This document shows positions 11,801 to 22,822 of a DNA stretch of 64,000 bases, piece after piece (within the stretch, counting starts at the first letter, position 1; each line of letters begins with the position of its first letter). Source of the DNA: Nigrospora sphaerica. Its lineage: Eukaryota > Ascomycota > Sordariomycetes > Amphisphaeriales > Apiosporaceae. The position numbers and the translations under genes are program-made. Location of the stretch: assembly GCA_018287875.1 (NCBI GenBank), contig JAGVVL010000027.1, positions 1-64,000 of the forward strand, written 5' to 3'. A model generated the notes under the pieces. It had not been told where the DNA came from. It saw only the letters and a list, made by a program, of their open reading frames with translations, and made no database searches.

Positions 11801-14800
11801 ACACGGCGGGCCCTTTCAAGCAACAGAGTTCGAGGGAGCTTTCGAGATTACGCTGCAAGTTACTGGTACCGCCACGCACGAAGAGATGGCCCCCACTACA
11901 AGGCAGTGTCTAGAGTCTTGATTGAATTCTTCTGCTCTAAAGACACAGGGTGGGAGGATTGGAGAAGACACTTCGACCAAGCCAATGCTCTGTCAAGGAT
12001 GGTGCAACACACGGGGAAAATTGAATCAGCCAACAGCCTCTTCTACGCAACATATCTTGAGTTTGTCGATTTAGTTCGGCATTTGATTGAAAAGACGTTT
12101 TTTGATGTCAACAAGGTCGATGAGTCGGGAAGATCAGCCCTTCTTGCTTCCGCAGCCCAAGGCAACCTAGAACTGCTAAGATATCTCCTGGAAAAAGAGC
12201 CAGATATTGATCTCCCTAGTACCGAAGGACGAACGCCGTTATATGTGGCTGCGAGCAACGGACATGTTGAAGTCGTTAAGCTGCTTATTGAGAAGGGTGC
12301 GGATTGGAGAGTCGCTAGAAAGAACGGATGGACACCATTCAATGCCGCTTCTTTGAATGGGCACCTCCAGGTGGTCAATCTGCTTCTCGAGAAAGGCGCC
12401 GATTGGACGGTAGCGAACAATGACGGATGGACGCCGCTGAATTCCGCTTGCCAAAGGGGCACCTCGAGGTGGTCAAGCTGCTTCTCGAGAAGGGCGCTGA
12501 CTGGGCAGTCGCGAACAATAATGGATGGACACCGCTAAATGTTGCTTCAAGCGGTGGCCATGTCGAAGTCGTCAAGCTGCTTCTCGAGAAGGGTGCCGAC
12601 TGGACGGTCGCTGACAATGATGGATGGACGCCGCTGAGAGCTGCTTTAAGCGGTAGTCACGTCGAGGTCGTTAAGCTGCTTCTCGAGAAGGGCGCCGACT
12701 GGACGGTCGCGGATAAGAATGGATGGACACCACTGAATGCTGCTTCGAGCGGTAGTCACGTCGAGGTCGTTAAGTTGCTCCTCGATAAGGGCGCCGACTG
12801 GACGGTCGCGAATAATGACGGATGGACTCCGCTGAATTCCGCTTGCAAAAGGGGCATCTCGAGGTAGTTAAACTACTTCTTGAGAAAGGTGCCGACTGGA
12901 CAGTCGCGGATAATAATGGATGGACGCCACTGAATGCTGCTTCAAGCGGTAGCCACGTCGAGGTCGTTAAGCTACTTCTCGAGAAGGGTGCCGACTGGAC
13001 AGTTTCAGATAAGAATGGATGGACGCCGCTGAATGCTGCTTCGCTTAACGGCTATGTCGAGGTAGCTAAGCTGCTTCTCGAGAACGGCGCCGACTGGACC
13101 GTCGCTGATGATGACGGATGGACGCCGCTGAATGCTGCTTCAAGCGGTGGCCACATTGAGGTTGTCAAGCTGCTTCTCGAGAAGGGCGCCGACTGGACGG
13201 TCGCAAATAATGACGGATGGACGCCGCTGAATTCCGCTTGCGAAAAGGGGCATCTCGAGGTTGCTAAACTACTTCTTGAGAAGGGCGCCGACTGGACGGT
13301 CGCGGATAAGAATGGATGGACGCCACTGAATGCTGCTTCAAGCGGTAGTCACGTCGAGGTCGTTAAGCTGCTCCTCAAGAAGGGCGCCGACTGGACGGTC
13401 ACGAATAATGATGGATGGACGCCGCTGAATTCCGCTTGCGAAAAGGGGCACCTCGAGGTGGTTAAGCTGCTTCTTGATAAGAGCGCCGACTGGACGGTTG
13501 CTGACAATGATGGATGGACACCGTTAAGAGCTGCTTCAAGCGGTGGCCACGTCGAGGTTGTTAAGCTGCTTCTCGAGAAGGGCGCCGACTGGACAGTCGC
13601 TGACAATGACGGATGGACGCCGCTGAAAGCTGCTTTAAACGGTAGCCACGTCGAGGTGGTCAAGCTGCTTCTCGAGACGGGCGCCGACTGGATGGTCACG
13701 AATAATGACGGATGGACTCCGCTGAATTCCGCTTGCAAAAAGGGGCATCTCGAGGTGGTTAAACTACTTCTTGAGAAGGGCGCAGACTGGACAGTCGCGG
13801 ATAAGAATGGATGGACGCCGCTAAATGCTGCTTCCCTTAACGGCTACCTCGAGGTGGCCAAGCTGCTTCTCGAGAAGGGCGCCGACTGGACGGTTGCTGA
13901 CAACGACGGATGGACGCCGCTGAACTCCGCTTGCGAAGAGGGGCACCTCGAGGTGGTTAAGCTACTTCTTGAGAAGGGCGCTGGCTGGAAAGTTGCGGAT
14001 AAGAATGGATGGACGCCGCTGAATGTTGCTTCAAGCGGTGGCCACGTCGAGGTCGTCAAGTTGCTTCTCGAGAAGGGCGCCGAATGGACGGTTGCTGACA
14101 ACGACGGATGGACACCACTAAGAGCTGCTTCAAGCGGTGGCCACGTCGAGGTCGTTAAGCTGCTTCTCGAGAAAGGTGCCCGCTGGACAGTGGCGGATAA
14201 TAATGGATGGACGCCGCTGAATGCCGCTTCGTTCAATGGCCACGTCGAGGTGGCTAAGCTGCTTCTCGAGAAGGGCGCCGAATGGACGGTCGCTGACAAC
14301 GACGGATGGACACCATTAAGAGCTGCTTCAAGCGGTGGCCACGTCGTCGTCGTTAAGCTGCTTCTCGAGAAAGGTGCCGACTGGACAGTGGCGGATAATA
14401 AGGGATGGACGCCGCTGAATGCCGCTTCATTCAATGGCCACGTCGAGGTGGCTAAGCTGCTTCTCGAGAAGGGCGCCGACTGGACGGTCGCAAATAATGA
14501 CGGATGGACGCCGCTGAATTCCGCTTGCGAAAAGGGGCATCTCGAGGTTGTTAAACTACTTCTTAAGAAGGGCGCTGACTGGACAGTCGCGGATAAGAAT
14601 GGATGGACGCCGCTGAGTGCCGCTTCGTTCAATGGCCACGTCAAGGTGGCTAAGCTGCTTCTCGAAAAGGGCGCCGACTGGACGGTCGCGAGCAACGACG
14701 GGTGGACGCCGCTGAATTCTGCCTCGAGTAAAGGACACGTCGAAGTGGTCGAGCTGCTTCTCGAAAAGGGCGCAGACTGGACTGTCGTGGAGAACAGTAA

Positions 14801-15599
14801 CGGATGGACACCACTGTATGCAGCTTCATTTAACGGCCACGTCGAGGTGGCTAAGCTGCTTCTTGAGAAGGGCGCCGACTGGACGTTCGCGGATAAGAAT
14901 GGACGGACGCCGCTGAGTGTTGCTTCATCTAACGGCCACGTCGAAGTTGTTAAGCTACTTCTCGAAAAGGGCGCTGACTTAACCTTACCTGACTACGGTG
15001 GACGAAGCGCTCTCCATCTTGCAGCAGATAATGGAAAGGTTGATGTTGTCAGGTTACTCATCTTCCACGGGGCTGACATCCGGATCGAAGACCATTCCCG
15101 GCGTTCGCCTATCTTCTACGCGATTCAATCGGGGGACTACGAATGCCTAAGTTTGTTGGTCTATGAGAATATGGATATCAACATTGTGGATTATTATGGT
15201 TCAACCCTCCTATCAGTCGCGGCTCGTTATGGCCATGAGAAGATTGTCGAGTGCCTTCTCAAATCATCTAATGTTGACGTCAGTTTGGCGGATCACTTTG
15301 GAAGATCCCCGGTCTGGTGGGCTCAAAAACAGGGCCATAATACGATCACAGAGCTGCTGCAACTACATACTGGGAACGAAAACCTGGAAACGGATGCGAG
15401 TAGAGATGCACTGGGGGAACCTGCCGACTTCGACTCTCGGGGAAGAGTTTGCGATGTATGCTTCGCCAGTACTGGAACAGCATGCTTTTCGTGTGCGTGC
15501 TGTTCCAAGGGTGATTTCGACATTTGTATGGAATGCAAAAGGCTCGGTGCTCGGTGTCTAGATGAGTCTCATAGCTTGCTTCTACGTGAGAGTATGTGA
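8870..15599 (+). CDS. HET-HeLo-NACHT-ankyrin-ZZ giant NLR (five -1 frameshifts)
   Basis: Exons 8870-10395 and 10444-15599 flank one intron. Domains in order: HET (residues about 1-240; AILSHTWG, WIDTCCID, GWTLQELIAP, EDRVYSMLGIFG); a HeLo/prion-inhibition-like domain (about 295-500; SGLAELFDTC, LLFQQWGEAVGL, ending at ALVPPE); NACHT with P-loop GPAGYGKT near residue 570 and FIVDGLDEC as Walker B; about 33 ankyrin repeats (about 1065-2150), most of them nearly identical WTVADNDGWTPL units; and a C-terminal ZZ-type zinc finger (CDVC, CFSC, CC, CMEC). HET and HeLo are both cell-death effectors of fungal incompatibility. Five single-base losses break the frame at about 9252, 10036, 11371, 12452 and 12847. 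Each shifts the frame the same way, and restoring five bases gives exactly 2,229 codons. The gene may therefore be intact, or recently silenced. Confidence 0.85.
12119..15365 (+). repeat. Array of about 33 ankyrin repeats (99-bp units)
   Basis: Units of 99 nt encode 33-residue ankyrin repeats. The first two and the last four are ordinary and divergent; the central block of about 27 is almost identical at DNA level. A few unit types recur in turn (NSACEKGHLEVV, NAASSGGHVEVV, NAASFNGHVEVA, RAASSGGHVEVV), which suggests duplication of two- and three-repeat blocks and gene conversion. Copy number in an assembly may be compressed or expanded. Confidence 0.9.
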
Positions 15600-16214
15600 A
15601 GCGTGCAAATTTCTAACGAGGGCCACGAAATTTAGACGATGAAATTCTTGACTATTTGGAAATAACGTCTTATGTGAAACGTTTAAGGGTATTGAATAGT
15701 GTGTCTTAAACAATATTGGCCTTTAGAAATTCATTTGTGCCTGCGGTTACTGTTTAAGCCCCCTATTGTTCTACACGCACTAGTATTAATAGGTGAACGA
15801 AAATAAGTGTGGTCACTAATAGGCGTATTAAAAAGCAACGGGTTTGCTAGTTGTTGTCGAGTTGGCAGTCGACTAAACTCTCGGCTCAGGTCACCCCAGA
15901 AATGGCTATGCAGGCGATCAGGATATACTTGATACGTATATTGACTAGCAACCGTGTAGGGTGTCAATTGAGTGTAGAAGAAGGATGCCCTTCTAACTAT
16001 GAATATGGATAATAGGAGGAAATTTATACCTGCTATCTAATCAGGAAGCGCCCTGATTAGATCATCAGATAATATCTGTCCTCCTCGACGTTGCAAAATG
16101 TCACGTGGTCCGCCTTGGGACTTCACGTATCAATACTCTAAGGTTCACGAAACATAGAGCGCTTCTTCATGGTGTTTATCAGTTGAGATATAAGCTAAGT
16201 AAAAACATGAGATA
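15600..16214. other. Intergenic, AT-rich, no gene seen
   Basis: The 3' flank of the giant NLR gene up to the pogo-like element is AT-rich, without convincing frames or recognisable sites. Confidence 0.5.
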
Positions 16215-18070
16215 ACGTGGATGTCATACGAGTGGGCCAGTCATACGAGTGGGCCACTTTCCACTCATTTCAACTCTTCCAACTTCAATTGCCTTTAACT
16301 CAACCAATAGTTATGGAACAATCTTCTAGCGAGTCTAGAATCATTCTAGCGATCCAGGCGATTAAGAAGAACCCTAAACTTAGCTGCCGACAAGCGGCGG
16401 CTATCTACAACATCTCGCGAACTACCCTCCAACGCAGAATGAACGGAAAACACGCTAGACGCGATATACGCGCCAACAATACTCGTCTTACCGAATTAGA
16501 AGAGAAGACGCTTGTCCGATACATCCTCGACCTAGATTCACGAGGATTTGCGCCGCGGTTGCACGATGTGGAAGATATGGCGAATGTCATTACCGCGTCG
16601 CGCGACGCGTCACGTGTCGGGACGCGTTGGGCCGCGAACTTCGTTAAGCGACAACGAGACCTCCGGACGCGTTTTTCGCGTGCATACGACTATCAGAGGG
16701 CCCTCTGCGAAGATCCTGAAAAAATCGCGGGCTGGTTCGCGCTCTTCGCGAACCTGAAGGCCAAGTACGGTATCCAGGACGAGGATATCTACAACTTCGA
16801 CGAGACCGGCTTTATGATGGGCCAAATCACGTCCTCGATAGTCGTGACCGGCGCCGATTGGAGCGGAAAGCGAAAAAGGTCCAGCCTGGCAATCGGGAAT
16901 GGGTTACCGTAATCCAGGGCGTCTGTTCCGACGGCTGGTGTGTCCCGCCGTTCATCGTGGTAAAAGGCGCCTACCACCTCGCTAATTGGTACGCCGACAG
17001 CACTCTCCCGCGCGATTGGGTAATCAAACCGACCCAGAATGGATAGACAGATAACGAGACCGGCCTGGATTGGATTCGGCATTTCGATAAACACACCTCG
17101 TCGCGCGCAACAGGCCGATATCGTCTGTTAGTGATTAATGGGCACGAGAGCCACGTTTCGGCCGAATTCCAGGCTTTTTGCAAAGAGAAGAACATTGTGA
17201 CGGTCTCTATGCCTCCGCACTCGTTGTATCTACTCCAGCTACTTGACGTGGGGTGTTTCAGCCCATTAAAGTAAGCGTACAGTCGCGAAATCGAAGGTTC
17301 ATGAAGTCACTCGTTAACCACATCACTAAGGCCGAGTTTCTAATCGCCTTTCAAGCAGCCTTTTAAAGGTTTTCATATTTAACAACGTCAAAGCTGGATT
17401 TGCCGGAGCCGGTTTAGTCCCTCTAAACCCGGATAGAGTGCTCGCAAAGCTGGATGTGAAGTTATCGACACCTTCGCCTATTAGAAGCCTTCCGGCCGCG
17501 AGTATCCTATGGGCCTCTCAAACGCCACACAACCCGATTGAGGCGACTTCGTAGACTGATTTTATTAAGAATCGAGTCCGCCGTCACTAAGGAAGCTCTC
17601 CAACACCGATTTTATCGGCAGTGGACCAGTTTGCTAAGGGTGCAATGGCGATGATACACGAGGTCGCTCTTCTCCAGGCGGAGAACAAGACCCTTCGAGA
17701 GGCGAATTCCAGCCTCGCAAAACGTCGGAGAGCGAAAAAGACGCGTCTACAGCAAGGAGGAACACTCGAGATTGGCGAGGCTTAAGATCTTTTAGATCAA
17801 AGGACATCGATACACAGTTAAGAGAGGAAACGTGTATAAGGAGTGGTCGGGCGACGAGGACAGAACCGCGCGCTCAGCGGTGTGGCATCTGCGGAACGGC
17901 TGGGCATAATGCGCGAACATGTAAAATAGACGTAGAAACATCTGGAGAGTCGGATTCCGATTAGTTTGAATTAATTTAAGGCGTTGTGGTTAAGTAATTG
18001 ATTGATTTGTCGTGAAGGTGCTTAGAAGTGGCCCACTCGTATGACTGGCCCACTCGTATGACATCCACGT
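16215..18070 (+). mobile_element. Complete pogo/Fot1-like DNA transposon (dead)
   Basis: The element is 1,856 bp and is bounded by perfect 45-bp terminal inverted repeats (16215-16259 and 18026-18070), flanked by a TA target duplication (16213-16214, 18071-18072). This is the target-site rule of Tc1/mariner-pogo elements. Each inverted repeat contains an internal direct duplication of a 17-bp unit ending GAGTGGGCCA. The single transposase gene inside is broken, so the copy could move only if served by another element's transposase. Confidence 0.92.
16313..17965 (+). pseudogene. Pogo-type DDE_1 transposase, broken
   Basis: The reading frame starts at ATG 16313 with a psq-like helix-turn-helix (LSCRQAAAIYNISRTTLQRR), a CENP-B-type DNA-binding region (RGFAPRLHDVEDMAN) and the DDE catalytic core (YNFDETGF, LLVINGHESHVS and a LLQLLDVGCF block). 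A CCHC knuckle (CGICGTAGHNARTC) lies near the 3' end. One base is missing at about 16872 (shift of -1). TAG at 17044 replaces an expected Trp (TGG) and TAA at 17272 replaces an expected Gln (CAA), both C-to-T changes at CpA on one strand, as RIP would make. Later frames decay further. Confidence 0.85.
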
Positions 18071-21045
18071 TAGCTCATTTGACTTTTAGGAAACACAAAG
18101 TTGGAAAAGTGACAATATATTTTATTGCTTGTACAACAGCATAAATCTTTAACACCACGCTCACGAGCGACTCAGGGTGGCTCGAAAAGCGCGCACAGCA
18201 AGATGCCAGCACGTTTACAGCGCTTAATTCCCTGCGCATCCGGATGCATAATCATATGGATATGGGGCAAGCCTATTCATTAGCGGCAAGAGTCGCTCTC
18301 GACCCGAACAGTATAGGCACGAAGCTCTCCTCGGCTTGGGTCAGCATAATGCTGTTGTTCTTGTTGTATCGTTACTTTTCGGGGTCTTCCTCTCTTGCGA
18401 GGTACCTTGTTCGTTGGAGGGGGCCATTCGGGTACTTTCTGGGCCTTCCTCGCTTCCTAGGCGGACCTATAAGAACAAGGTCCCCCTCTGCCATGTGGGC
18501 TGAGGCGGGACGGGCCCCGTATCTCCACACCTATCCTCTACATATGCCAGTGGCGGAGTGTCTGCAGGAACAAGTGCTGCGTTGTCAGGGTGGGCATCTT
18601 GTGAAATTTTGGGCACGAATTCGGAACTAGCGAGAGCAAGAGAACCACATTCTGGATGTGTTGCTGTTTGTACATGGTACGATGCGCTGTCCAGGGTCAT
18701 GGTGAAAGTTGCTTGTGGTCCGGGCGAAGGAGAACATCTCACACGTGAAGTTCCAAGGCGGACCACGTGATATTGCGTGTGTGTGTGTGTGTGTTATTGT
18801 TTAACGTCGAAGTAGGGCCACTGGTACCGTGGTTTATCTACTTATCTCCCAGGGAGATATGTGACGTGGCAAGCTTATAGAAGCCACTCCGTGCCTTATT
18901 GGCTCATCGTGACTCTGACCTTTAGACTCGACATCCAGCCTTCCAGTCTCTTTTCTCGTCTCGTGTTCTCTGCCCCTGGTGTTGAACTGGGGCCCGTCAT
19001 AGTTAGGTGCTTGATACGAAAATATGGTAGGAAACAGAGCATACAGTTAGAAGGGAGCTAAACTGGCTAGATGCTGCGGTGGCAGACCTATTATAGGTGT
19101 GGGTCAGGGCCGTGGCAGCCGGCAGGCCTGGAGCAGGTGCCTCTAGGTGCCCTAGGCTGCAGCAGCTGCTGTCCCTCTAGAACGGTTCCCCCCCATATCC
19201 AGGGCATCGCGTATCACACGCGGCGACCATTCCATCTGGGCGTCCGGGCCGTCGAAGCCATCGCCAGAGTAGCGTCCTACGAGTTCGGCTGGCAGAGGTT
19301 AGCTCCCGCGTCCGGATTTCTCCGTCAGGGGCAAGCTCGATGGTTAGGTGGGCTGGAAGCGGAGGATCCGATTTACGAAAGGGTATTGGCTCCGAACGAC
19401 CTAAGATATCATCAGTGAGGCATGCTTAGGCCCCCTCGGTGGAAAACTCACCTCTTCTCTCGGATGGCGCCGGGCCATTCCCGAAAACTGTCGACCTTTA
19501 TGTTGGTGGGCTTCGGTAGGATCTGTTGGTGAATCAAGTTGAGGATGTAAGGGAAAGAAGATGGACGAATCGACCGAGACTCAACTGGGCTATTTTTACC
19601 TCAATGGAATGGGTCTTATCGACGGCGTTGAGCATTGACACCCGACCCTCCGTCCATTGAGTGAAAGCCTACATGGAGCTCCACATGCAATTTCATGGTG
19701 ACCTTCCCGTTCATAGGTTGGTTCACGTACGGTACTACGGATGGCGCCGGGGAATGACTTGGGGTTACAATCATCCCGAGGCCGAGGCTCAGTTTCTGTG
19801 GCGAGGACAATCATGACCCCGACCTTGCCCACCGCCTCAGCACGGTGGCGGATTTTGATAAGATCCTGGTGATGCATGCCGGCCGGGCGGCCGAATACGG
19901 GACGCCCGAGAGCTAGGGGAACCCGATGAGGGCCAAGGCAGGTTCAGGGACATGTGCGAGCAAAGCGGTTAGAGAGACATGCTGCGAGATATGTGTTTGG
20001 GGAGGCTGTGACGGGGCATAATGCCATCATCGGACCTAAGCTCTTGAGCGGGTGTGGCAGTTGTCTGGCAAGTGCTTTGTACCACGATCTGGTTTGATCC
20101 TGCTCTCTCCAGAGGTAGCCACTTTAACACTGTCGGCCGGCATCGGTAACAGCAGGCGATTGAATTCATTACTGAAAAGGTAACCAGACAAAACAGGTTC
20201 CAAAATCTTGTAAGACAACGTGGCTCATCGCTTTTGCCAACATAGTCAGCCGCTCCCGACGGATAAACCACTATATTGCGTTTAATATTGGTGGTTTGCT
20301 ATCATTAGAAAGATACTCTTCGTCCGTTGCAGACGAGAACGCCGCCGCAACTGTGGGTTGCTTGATGCTTAGGTTGCTGCGATGGTGTCCAAAACGGACT
20401 TGCATCAAGGGAGGCCAGGGCCTGACGGTCAGTTGTGACATGTATGCTCCAATAAAAGAATGCTTATCTACTTTTCCCTCCCAATCTTGTCATTGCCATC
20501 GCAAGATTTACCGGGTACGCGAAATATTCTAGTGCTCAGTAAGTGGTGCTTACCCAACGCATTGACAGGCCATCGGCGAAATTAATGGCCTGATATGTAT
20601 AAGCAAAAGCATCTGAGGCGTCAGGTATATTCTCAGCCCAGTTTCTGTATATATCCAATCCAAGGATTATGGCAAAGGGTTCTGGAGTTTCGTCGGTTGC
20701 CCGCTACTGCTCGGAGCCTTTTCGTCTGTCCGTTGGGCCTTAAGGTGCTTCCCGGGCGGCGACCAAGGGGCCAAGACCACTAGCAAAGCAGCAAAGGTAC
20801 AGGTAAGTAGACTGTATACATGATGGTCCATGCCCATCCATATAGACTGTACCCCTTGGGCATTTTCTGTTGAAACCTCCAAGTCTGGCTGGCGAGCCCG
20901 AATGGAACCGCTGCCGAAACCAGCCTCGGAGGGCTGTCCCAGTGCCCTGCAAGCCTCCTATCCTCAAGTTTTCCACACTTCTCTCGCCCAAGTGGGGTTC
21001 CCCAGGCGCTTTGCCCCAAGTCGGTACGGCGTCCCAAGGAACTGG
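18071..21045. other. Gene-poor stretch, nothing supported
   Basis: About 3 kb carry only short open frames with no recognisable domains (for example 18244-18630 and 19071-19418 on plus, 19596-19877 on minus). A frame at about 19620-19810 on the minus strand has plausible amino-acid composition but no match I can name. There is a (GT)9 microsatellite at 18777-18794. No tRNA or rRNA was seen. Confidence 0.4.
18777..18794. repeat. (GT)9 microsatellite
   Basis: Pure dinucleotide tract in non-coding sequence. Confidence 0.9.
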
Positions 21046-21919
21046 TCAATCAACCGGGGAAGAAAGGGCAACCGGGCGTTCACTTGGCCGCAATACACGA
21101 CTGGATGGTGGCGGTTCCTTTGCCGGCGACGACACGCCCGTCGCGAAGGCAGCGTCGAGGCAGCCCCGCGTCACGTCGCGGATGCGCACGCGCCCGTTCG
21201 TCGCGAAGAAGATGCCGCTGCCGTCCCCGTCGAGGGACGACAACACCGCCGCGCCGCCCGTCACCAGCGCCTCGCGCACGCACGCCAGGCATAGGTCGGC
21301 CAGGTCGGCCACGTGCGCGTAGTCGATGGCGGCGGTGTCGGGGCCCAGGGCGAAGCCGTAGCCGTGCGCGACGACGTAGGCCATTATGATGGCCACGACG
21401 AGGCGGGCGCGCCCGGCGTCGAGGGCCGCGAGCTCGGCCGCCCGCTGCGCATACCACAGCCGCTCGTTTTCCGCCTTCTCGAACAGGTACACGGCCACCG
21501 CGTCGGCGTCATCCCACTCGCGGTCCGGGAACGCCTCCCCGTGAGCGGCCGGTCCGAGATGTTGGATCAGCCGCTCGTGTGGATCAGCCACTTGACCGGC
21601 CCGCGGTCCGGGCCGGCCGCGAGGCCACGCACCAGCGCTTCGGCGCTGGCCGGGTGGAAGCCCGAGCCCGCGTTGCCGAAGACGTCGTGCCGGCTAGCGA
21701 TGTCGGCGATCACGTCCGTCTCGCTGTAGTCTCGGAAGAGGAGACACTCGATGCGGTCGCCGTAGGTGGCCTGGAGCTTATCGGCTCGTTCCTGGCCCCT
21801 GACAGGGCCGTGACTCGGACTTGGGCCAAGGCCGTATCGGTACACGGCAACAGACGATGGAGCACCGTGCCGCCAACGTAGCCCGTGGCTCCAAGCAATA
21901 GAATGGGGAGGAAAGGCAT
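21046..21919 (-). pseudogene. SDR / NmrA-like NAD(P)-binding protein, broken
   Basis: The frame starts at ATG 21919 with a Rossmann glycine motif (LLLGATGYVGG), continues with VRGQERADKL, a region ending KWLIHTSG, then DDADAVAVYLFEKAEN and DYAHVADLADL, the order expected for an atypical short-chain dehydrogenase/epimerase or NmrA-type sensor. The frame is lost at about 21796 (one base missing near CTG-TC) and about 21545 (missing in a G4 run), and a TGA follows HTSG at about 21568. The region corresponding to the usual YxxxK-to-C-terminal part looks shortened (YAQRAAELAAL runs quickly into GRARLVV). Two of the lesions fit the window-wide -1 pattern, but the internal TGA and shortening suggest real decay. 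A second SDR gene lies at 34737. Confidence 0.7.
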
Positions 21920-22822
21920 GACGCACGGTAGGTAACCGAAGATTGTGCTTATACTATCGCTGGACCGGATCCGACGGTGGCCACCCTGCCATGGACGGTC
22001 GTCTTTATAAACCCCGCGTGCCCAGTACCGAGCAGCTATCCTATCCAGGTGATCGCGCGGGATGACCGCCACCGCCCAAGTAGGGCTAAATCCCCGCCGA
22101 GTCGGAACAAAGCAGCACCATTACGCCGTCGTGGTTGGGGATGTGACGAAACAACGAAACTGAACTCCTCTACCGGAACAGGCGCCCTACAGATGACGTC
22201 GCAACGGCAGCCAATCGGAACAAGCCTCCACGCCCACAGAGTCCCTCTTCCGGTCCATTTTGTCCTGCTATGGTTGCTCAGTAGGTGGTATTGTGGAAAC
22301 AAAGCTCCACCCGTCTTCATTGGGTCGGCTGAGTACGGAAGACTACCCAAGTGGCGGCGTCGAGCTTGCTTCTTCCCGAGGCGGCGTGGAATGGCTTGTA
22401 TGAACAACTGCACCTCTTTGGCTACCCTGACACCGGCTTCTTTCCTGAGGAGCCGCTCCGGATTCGGAGTATCATGTATCGTTGTGTGCGTCGGCTGAGA
22501 CTTAAGTATCAGTCCAAGGCAAATAGCACCGTCCTGGCGTGCCCAGCTGCAGGTGCGAAATGATTCCGAGAATTTGGGCCAGGTCCATGATATGAATTAA
22601 TGCCTAAGTCGCTACTGCAAAGCTTGACTCGATGATTAGGAGACGCTGACGAGCTATTACAAATTTCCAAGTACACCTTGGATTAGCGTCTCTGCGCTCG
22701 TGGTTCAGAGAGCCCCCTCCCCCCACCCCCTTCCATTACGACCCGGGGAGACCATATATATCAGTTTTTACGATTGGCCCTGGGGAATCGACGATATTTC
22801 CCAAACTACCCAGCTCCGTATT
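21920..22822. other. Intergenic, no gene seen
   Basis: This lies between the SDR start (minus strand) and the 3' end of the PNS1-like gene. Only short overlapping frames are present. It contains the SDR promoter side. Confidence 0.4.

Noticed and set aside
13349..14695. Minus-strand frames rich in SAPFSRSSLTTS repeats
   Set aside because: Antisense of the ankyrin array; only the plus strand gives known domains.
12119..15365. Regularly spaced repeats that could suggest a CRISPR-like or satellite array
   Set aside because: The 99-bp period is translated into ankyrin units in frame with the NACHT gene; there are no unique spacers, and the organism is a fungus.
18244..19418. Open frames of 115-128 codons on the plus strand
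   Set aside because: No domain, no splice context, and amino-acid composition is not protein-like; left as gene-poor.
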